DNA from: Larix sibirica
Lineage: Eukaryota > Streptophyta > Pinopsida > Pinales > Pinaceae
Length of the DNA stretch: 22,931 bases
Assembly: GCA_004151065.3 (NCBI GenBank)
Contig: NWUY0300010621.1
Coordinates: 11,096-34,026 of the forward strand
Direction of reading: 5' to 3'
Shown here: positions 17,336-22,931 of the stretch, piece after piece
Layout of the letters: every line of letters starts with the position of its first letter
How positions within the stretch are numbered: position 1 is the stretch's first letter
Notes under the pieces: generated by a model
Databases searched by the model: none
What the model was told of the DNA's origin: nothing
The model's input: only the letters and a program-made list of their open reading frames with translations
Program-made: the position numbers and the translations under genes

Positions 17336-18498
17336 GGTAGCTTAGTGGGAATAGGGGACCAAGATGGATTGTGTTGCATCGGGTCATTCATTAGCTTCAA
17401 CAGATTTGGCAAGTTTAATGTTTCTATAAAAGGTAATCTTGGTTGCGCTGAAAAAGTGATGGGTTACGAAGCTTGACGGGAAAGTTTCCCCAACCAAATT
17501 TTCCAAAAGGATGGTTGGGGTTTCCCCCAACCATATCTAGTGAAGTGAAAGTATTTACAAAAGGATTCCACCTAGGTTAGGTAGGATTTCCTCCCCTTAT
17601 GGCCTATGTATAGTTCCACTAAGTTTTAGACATATTTCGCCCCAATAGGAATACTACTTGAAGGCATGGTAGTATTAGTTCTTCCACTGAAGAGTGAAAA
17701 AGGGTTACTCATAGCAGATGACTGAATACCACTTGTTTGAAAATTGAATCCTATAAAGGACTTGAAACAAGCCTAGTGTACTGAAAAGGAATAGATCCTG
17801 CAAAAGGGGGAGAAGGGGGAATGTTCCCCCCACCCTAGGGAAACCCTTGAAAATACAAAGCATAAGCACTAGGACCAACCATAGAGTTTTTGATGTAGAG
17901 ATAGATGTGAAGGAAACAATTGGTATACCTGTTGTAGGCATTCCATATGTGAAAGCTTTAGTTATTGAGGGTATTGAAAAAGGAACACTTGAATATTAAG
18001 TAAGCGAAAACCCTATAGGCATAGACCTAGTAATAGAAGTCACAATTGGGGCAATAGGAACCTGGGTTGTGGTAGGGGTATGAGTACTAACTTGAGGAGG
18101 GGATACCCCCCTAACATTATGGAATATGTAGGGGTACCTAAGTCCCCTAGTCCTTGAGCTACATTAACCATAATAAATCAGCTTGTAATCCTATAAGCAC
18201 TTAATTTGGGTTCACCCGAAGTATGAATACGCACTACAAATGGATCGTTAGGTCTAGTTAAAGGTGGGTTAAAGGGTCTAATAAAGCCTTCAAATTTTAG
18301 ATATTCAACAGAAGTAGTGTGTAGTGTAGGAGTGTTGTTCCTAATAAGGTCAATCTCCCTAGGAATATCAACTATTCTAGTTAGTTCAAATGATCCACTT
18401 GTGTTTATGCGGTTCCTCTTAGGAGGAGGTGGAGGTTCCACTATAACTGGAGGAATATTTTGAATCCTCCTTGATCGGTGAAGTGGTTGATCTTCTAC
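17336..18498 (-). pseudogene. gag: Duplicate gag N-terminal fragment
   Basis: This is the second copy of the Pro/Gly-rich N-terminal half of the Ty3/gypsy gag, read on the minus strand from 18498. It is cut at the N just before the PSDIPKFEG capsid motif, so capsid, zinc knuckle and pol are absent. Frameshifts are the same as in copy 1, including the open part 18441-18178 (EPPPPPKRNRINTSGS). It is probably the same locus assembled twice. Confidence 0.8.
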
Positions 18499-20341
18499 CG
18501 TTAAAAAAATTTAGACTCAAAAAATCTTAAGGCAAGTTAAACACATAGAGATCAAACATCATACCACTAAAAAGTGTCATAAGGATGTCAAGGCAAGAAA
18601 ATAGATATGTATTCAGAAGTTTTAGTGTGGGTTGATTAAGTCCCAACGCTAAAAATCCAAAGGTTGAAAGCACTTGCTCAGGCCAGGTGTGTTTCCCTTC
18701 TTATTGCAAGTGTTTTTTTAAGATAAATCTAGAAAAAAACACCGTCCAAGGGTGGGTACTAATGCTCCGTGATAAAATCCCACCCAAGGTGTTCATAAAA
18801 CATCCTCTACTATCACCTATGTATAATCCTAGGACAATATACTATGACTACCAATTAGTTCATAGTGTCTGGGGCAGTAGTCGTAGGTCAGAATCGTATG
18901 TATGGGTAGGGTAGCTAATCCCGAAACTTCAATAGTACTTAGGTACTGAATAGAGTCCCTGTATATGTAAAACATTTAGTAGATGCTTGATTATGAATTG
19001 GAGAGATCTCTCTACAACCTAACCTCACAAAAAGTCGTGCTTAACTCTAGTGTGAGTAGAGCTTCCTGGCCACGGTACTTACAAAATTGGATTTGTCCTA
19101 TCCCGAAGAAAGACCACTACTGTTTCAAAGTTTATGTGATTTGGAAAGTTTACAACTGTCCTATTCCAAAGCGCTAACTTAAGCTTTTGGTGAACACTCC
19201 TTACAGGAAAATTTTCTTATTGATTTTAATTAAAGAATTCATTTTAAATGGCTTTCTTAGTCATGGGGTATGGAGATGAAACTTATGATGTTTTAACTCT
19301 TTTAAGGAAATAAACTTTTAAGACCAAATAACGCTGCAGAAAGCAAAGGAGTGCTTGTAATCTTTAAATGAAAAATAACGCAATGCAACACTCCTATTAT
19401 TTCACTTCTTTTTTAATTTTATAATAACAAAAAAAATGGCACTTCTTTTCTTTTTGTTGAAACTAAATGAAAGAAGAAGAAAAAATGAATCCTACCAATA
19501 CTGTTCTTTTCTTCTGCATTTTTTACTTTATGCAAAGAAAGAAAATTATAACTTATGCAATTTTTTTTTATTCGTTTTGTAAACATAAAATCAAAGAAAG
19601 AAAAAGACCTAAAAGAAAAGTTTTTCTTTTATTTTTTTAGTGCACACACAAGAACAAAATAAAGTAAGATTTTTTTTTGCAAACTATTAAAGAAAATTTT
19701 ATTTTATTTTATTTTTTTAAAAAAAATAAAGAACAAATTCTGAGCTTTTTATAACCTTGGATCTAAACAGTCTATGAAAATTGAAAAGAACTAGAGAGAG
19801 TGGATGAAAAATAATAAAAAATATTCCACTAAAAAACTCAAATTGGCCTTGAAAGACAGATTTTTTTTTTCATTTTTGAAAATGTTAGGGATATGGTAAA
19901 CTAGGTCTCAAACAGAACTTAGGAATCCTATCAGTTTAGTAATCAGGCTATGATTCACATAAATTATTAAAAAATATTTCAAATAAGTAAATACGCGATT
20001 GTCTGAGTAGTAGCTTGTGTATGTGCAAGCTAACGGTGTACAGCTCACATATGGGAATAAAATCAATGAAAAATAAAAAGGTCTCTCCTATAGGAATAAT
20101 AGATGACTATGTGTGTTGACATGTAGTGTATCAGGTCAGGAAAATTCAAAATAAAATAAAATTCACAATGCTAAAAACCTTAGGTTTGCAAACTTATAAG
20201 GATTGATGGATAAAAATGGGTCTTTTCAACTAAAACCTAAACTACCCATAAAGCAAAAAAACAACCAAAATATAAAAAAAAAAGAAACTCAAAAAGGAAT
20301 CAAACAACCCTAAGACAAGAAATACACAAAATAAAAGAACA
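18499..20341 (-). other. Duplicate leader region
   Basis: This is the second copy of the non-coding leader, including the homopolymer-rich part. The one difference I see is 19717 T (G in copy 1 at 14069), which closes a T run. Confidence 0.6.
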
Positions 20342-20359
20342 ACACCAACGGAGTCACCA
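20342..20359 (-). promoter_or_regulatory. Duplicate primer binding site
   Basis: Identical to the copy 1 site. TGGTGACTCCG reads leftwards from 20359. Confidence 0.6.
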
Positions 20360-20363
20360 ATTT

Positions 20364-21063
20364 TGTTTAAGGAAATAAATCCCCAACAACTATTGGGTTC
20401 AGTTGTTGCATAACAGAGACATAAACAAACTCTAATCTTGCAAGTAACCAAACAATTTGTATACAAAGTAAAAATGGTAGACACCTAGTTCCAAACATTT
20501 GTAGTAGAATCCTTTATTCTTGATCTTTTCTCGGTTTCCTCAATTTCTTGTTGCAATTCCTGAAATGAAAACAAAGGAAAGTGAAAGCATCATAATAACC
20601 AAAAAGATTATAAAAGAAACTGGTAGAATTATAGATTTCCAATTCAATATCAATAATCATTCACATAAACTAATATGCATATAAAGATCATGTATTGCAC
20701 ATGAAAAAGAGTTCATTTATATATTGAATATAGCAACAAAGTACATAGAACAAGCAAACCTGATCATATTGTTATCATTCTGAAACTGAGTCCCAGTTTC
20801 TTCCTCCCAAGCCACTTCATCACTCCAACTTAACTCAAGGTCTTTTTCACACAATGTATACTCAAGATATTTGGGGAACTCTCTAGCATAATAAGCTTGT
20901 AGTGAAAAAAATGGAGAACTAGGGTTCCATATAGGAAAAGAAGGATATTGCAAACTAGGGAAAAGGGTGGGAAAAGGTCTGTGCAAATTGATAGCAAAGA
21001 GGGTTTCTTCTCCAAGAACAACCTCACCAAGGATTGGGCAAGGTGGTTGCATATTGTGTAACA
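20364..21063 (-). repeat. Duplicate probable 5' LTR
   Basis: It is the same as the copy 1 LTR, with the TATA box at 20723-20716 and AATAAA at 20518-20513 on the minus strand. Its outer edge is equally tentative. It is not the missing 3' LTR of the element, because it lies in the same orientation together with its own primer site and leader. Confidence 0.45.
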
Positions 21064-21402
21064 TCCAAATTCCTCTCACCTATGCTCTTTTATACTTTTT
21101 GGGGAGAGCAATTAGGGAGTTAGCATAAGTTATTCACGATATTTTGGAGTTGGGGAATGGTCTTGAACCAAAACTAACCCATGAAATAAACTTTTTATTA
21201 ATTATTTTTATTTTTTACCCTCATGTGGACACATGCGCAGGCTAGACACACTTAGGTCACATATATTAAAGCTATCCAAGCATAGGGTATGCATTTGTTG
21301 ATAACTAGAGTTTTTTAGAAAGATTTCTCAAAATGACAAATTGTCCATGTTGACACAAGGGAAAAGGATGTCTACAACTAGGAATAGGGATAAGATCAAC
21401 CA

Positions 21403-21786
21403 CTATAACATCTTGGAATAAAATATGGTAGAAGATACTATAATAATCATTCTCTCCTTTTGACAGTTATCCAAGGTAGCATAGTCTAGTTGGATTTCTT
21501 CTATAGTCTTGTTGGGAAAGTTGGGAATGATCTTTGTCTTATAGTTATGCCAAGTCACTACACCTCTTAATTTTCTCTTTACTTTTTTAACTTTTTGGTT
21601 ATGTTCTTGTGTTTCCTTTCCTACCGCCTTGAGTCTAGATGGAATCTTTTTGTTTTCATATAGTTGTTCTATGATGAGCTCATGTTCTTTAAAAAAATAT
21701 TCATGAAAGGAAATGACATACATGTGAAATTTTTCTAAACCCCGCTTGTACTTCCTTGTGACTGTTGTGGCCACAACAGATCCCAT
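21403..21786 (-). CDS. Duplicate hypothetical basic protein, 127 codons
   Basis: It is open from ATG at 21786 to 21403. It differs from copy 1 by Val in place of Gly near the N-terminus (21761 A against 16113 C). The same caution applies: unknown and possibly not coding. Confidence 0.22.
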   Translation of the reverse strand: MGSVVATTVTRKYKRGLEKFHMYVISFHEYFFKEHELIIEQLYENKKIPSRLKAVGKETQEHNQKVKKVKRKLRGVVTWHNYKTKIIPNFPNKTIEEIQLDYATLDNCQKERMIIIVSSTIFYSKML

Positions 21787-21987
21787 GCTTAGCTGAAGCA
21801 CGGGAGCCCCAATTTTCTAATAAACACAAAGGTATTTGGGTAAGTTTTCTGTGTAAATATGAGTTTTTGGTTTCAGTGTGTTCAGATCCATTACCCATAC
21901 TTTTGTTCTACGTGTTTCCTCTGATTTGGGTGATCTCTAAGTGTTTGGTTTTGCGAAAATCCTCAAATTTTGAGTATTTTACCTTGT

Positions 21988-22448
21988 GCTTCAATCAACC
22001 CAAAACCCGACACTTAGGAGACCTGAAACCCACAACCCGACGGATGCAGGTTGCGGGTTTCTTGTTTTTCAGTTTTGGTTTTTGGTCAACCCAAAACCCA
22101 CAACCCGACGGTAGCGGGTTGCGGGTTCACTCTGTAATAACTTTCGGAAATCATCGTCTCGAAACCTGAAACCCAAAATCTGAAATTCCATCTTTTGGCT
22201 TTTGGGATTTGTCTTTTGATTTATTTTTGTTGTGTGTTCCTGAAACCTGGAACCCGCCATTGCGGAATGCATATTTCGGGAAAAGGTTTTCCGGTTTGCG
22301 TTTATGATTTTCCCAAACCCGAAACCCGCAAACCGCAATTGCGGGTTGTGGCTTTCGGGAATTTTCTTTTCCATTTTCCATTTTTTGTAAGCCCACAACC
22401 TGCAACCCGCATGGTCGTGTTTCGGCTTGCGGGATTCTCGAATAAAAT
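21988..22448. repeat. Duplicate AACCCG hairpin domain
   Basis: This is the second copy of the inverted-repeat domain and its hairpins are unchanged. The palindrome CCGCAATTGCGG lies at 22333-22344. Confidence 0.7.
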
Positions 22449-22778
22449 TCATAAATAAATTTTGAACCTGATCCTGCATCCCACTTCGGTCAGTCTCGGC
22501 TGTCCGTTTGTTTTGATCGCACGGTCGCCTCTTAATCTAGTAAATCCAATAAATAGGGTTTTTTCTATTTTATTTTAACATTTTTACTATTGAAGAATTA
22601 CTCTGTCGCACTGTTTTTTTTTACTGCGGATTGCATGTCAAGTGTCATTTTTTCAGTTTGTTGGTTATTTCAGGTAAGATCACTATTGTCCTTACATTAC
22701 TAATCTATATTTTTTCCGTTTTTGGATTGATTTTGATTTTAATTTTCTTATTGATCATAATTTGCAAGTCCTTTCACC

Positions 22779-22931
22779 ATGTCGAGAAGTACACGTTCTA
22801 AAACGCCACTCAGAGATCCCCTAACTAAAGACCCAAATTTTGGTCTTTTCTCTGACACCGGTGAATGATTCACTGAGACATACCGGATGGATTGGTAAAA
22901 AAATATACGCCATTTTTTATAATGATGACCT
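22779..22931 (+). pseudogene. Duplicate 5' fragment of unknown coding sequence
   Basis: It starts at ATG 22779 with the same TGA (22866) and A-run frameshift as at 17131, and runs off the window. Sequence beyond 22931 would show whether copy 2 continues past the point where copy 1 stops. Confidence 0.4.

Larger units (their letters stand above)
17336..21063 (-). mobile_element. Duplicate 5' part of the Ty3/gypsy element
   Basis: It contains the LTR, primer binding site, leader and partial gag in the same order as copy 1. It lacks pol entirely because the copy begins at the N inside gag. Confidence 0.75.
17336..22931 (+). repeat. Copy 2 of 5.65-kb near-identical duplication (continues off window)
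   Basis: It matches 11688-17283 base for base at offset 5648 except for about five substitutions (19717, 21761, 22741, 22746, 22747). The window ends 51 bases before the point corresponding to the copy 1 end. Confidence 0.97.

Noticed and set aside
11688-22931. The two copies as the two LTRs of one giant element
   Set aside because: There is no internal region between them, each copy contains its own primer site, leader and partial gag, and a single N separates them.
1-22931. tRNA, rRNA, riboswitch or bacterial operon features
   Set aside because: No cloverleaf, rRNA core or Shine-Dalgarno-linked gene series was recognised. Composition and content are those of plant nuclear repeats.

Overview
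The window looks like intergenic DNA from a seed plant with a large, repeat-rich nuclear genome. A conifer or other gymnosperm is my best guess. The reasons are decayed Ty3/gypsy and other LTR-type sequence on both strands, AT-rich spacers, long A/T runs and no intact cellular gene. It contains no rRNA, tRNA, CRISPR or bacterial-type operon that I can recognise, and no gene here appears intact.

Layout, left to right. 1-232 holds a short exon-like open stretch. 233-2397 is AT-rich, with a decayed minus-strand coding-like patch (1519-1800) and an LTR-type end at 2397. 2585-4959 (+) is a long pseudogene of an unrecognised family: one frame holds for about 1.3 kb although it is riddled with stops, and a coiled-coil C-terminal half follows. 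Directly behind it lies an LTR-like block (4987 to about 5560) with a TATA box, a poly(A) signal and a U5-like motif. 5560-7675 is AT-rich and mostly unexplained, with a single-N gap at 5815. 7688-8276 (+) is a second decayed acidic coiled-coil reading frame, followed by a purine tract and an LTR-like block (8560-8836) with three tandem TATA-bearing 33-bp units.

From 15415 down to about 8930 runs a degenerate minus-strand Ty3/gypsy element: 5' LTR (about 15415-14716), primer binding site (14711-14694), long leader, gag (about 12850-10783), protease (around 10239-10013) and the N-terminal part of reverse transcriptase (ending near 8929). There the element is cut off, next to the plus-strand LTR-like block. 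No RT catalytic core, RNase H, integrase or 3' LTR of this element is present. Right of its LTR lie a small unknown ORF, a hairpin-rich AACCCG domain, and a promoter-like stretch leading to an ATG at 17131.

The strongest large-scale signal is that 11688-17334 is repeated at 17336-22931 with a constant offset of 5648, no length differences and only about five substitutions by eye. The copies are separated by exactly one N. This is best read as two overlapping contigs or haplotypes placed end to end (a false duplication), although a very recent tandem duplication is not excluded. All genes in the second copy are therefore probably not independent loci.

A second general observation concerns the decayed frames. 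They contain many premature stops while the frame often stays intact, and most stops can be explained by C-to-T changes at CAG, CAA or CGA codons. That fits decay of methylated repeats.
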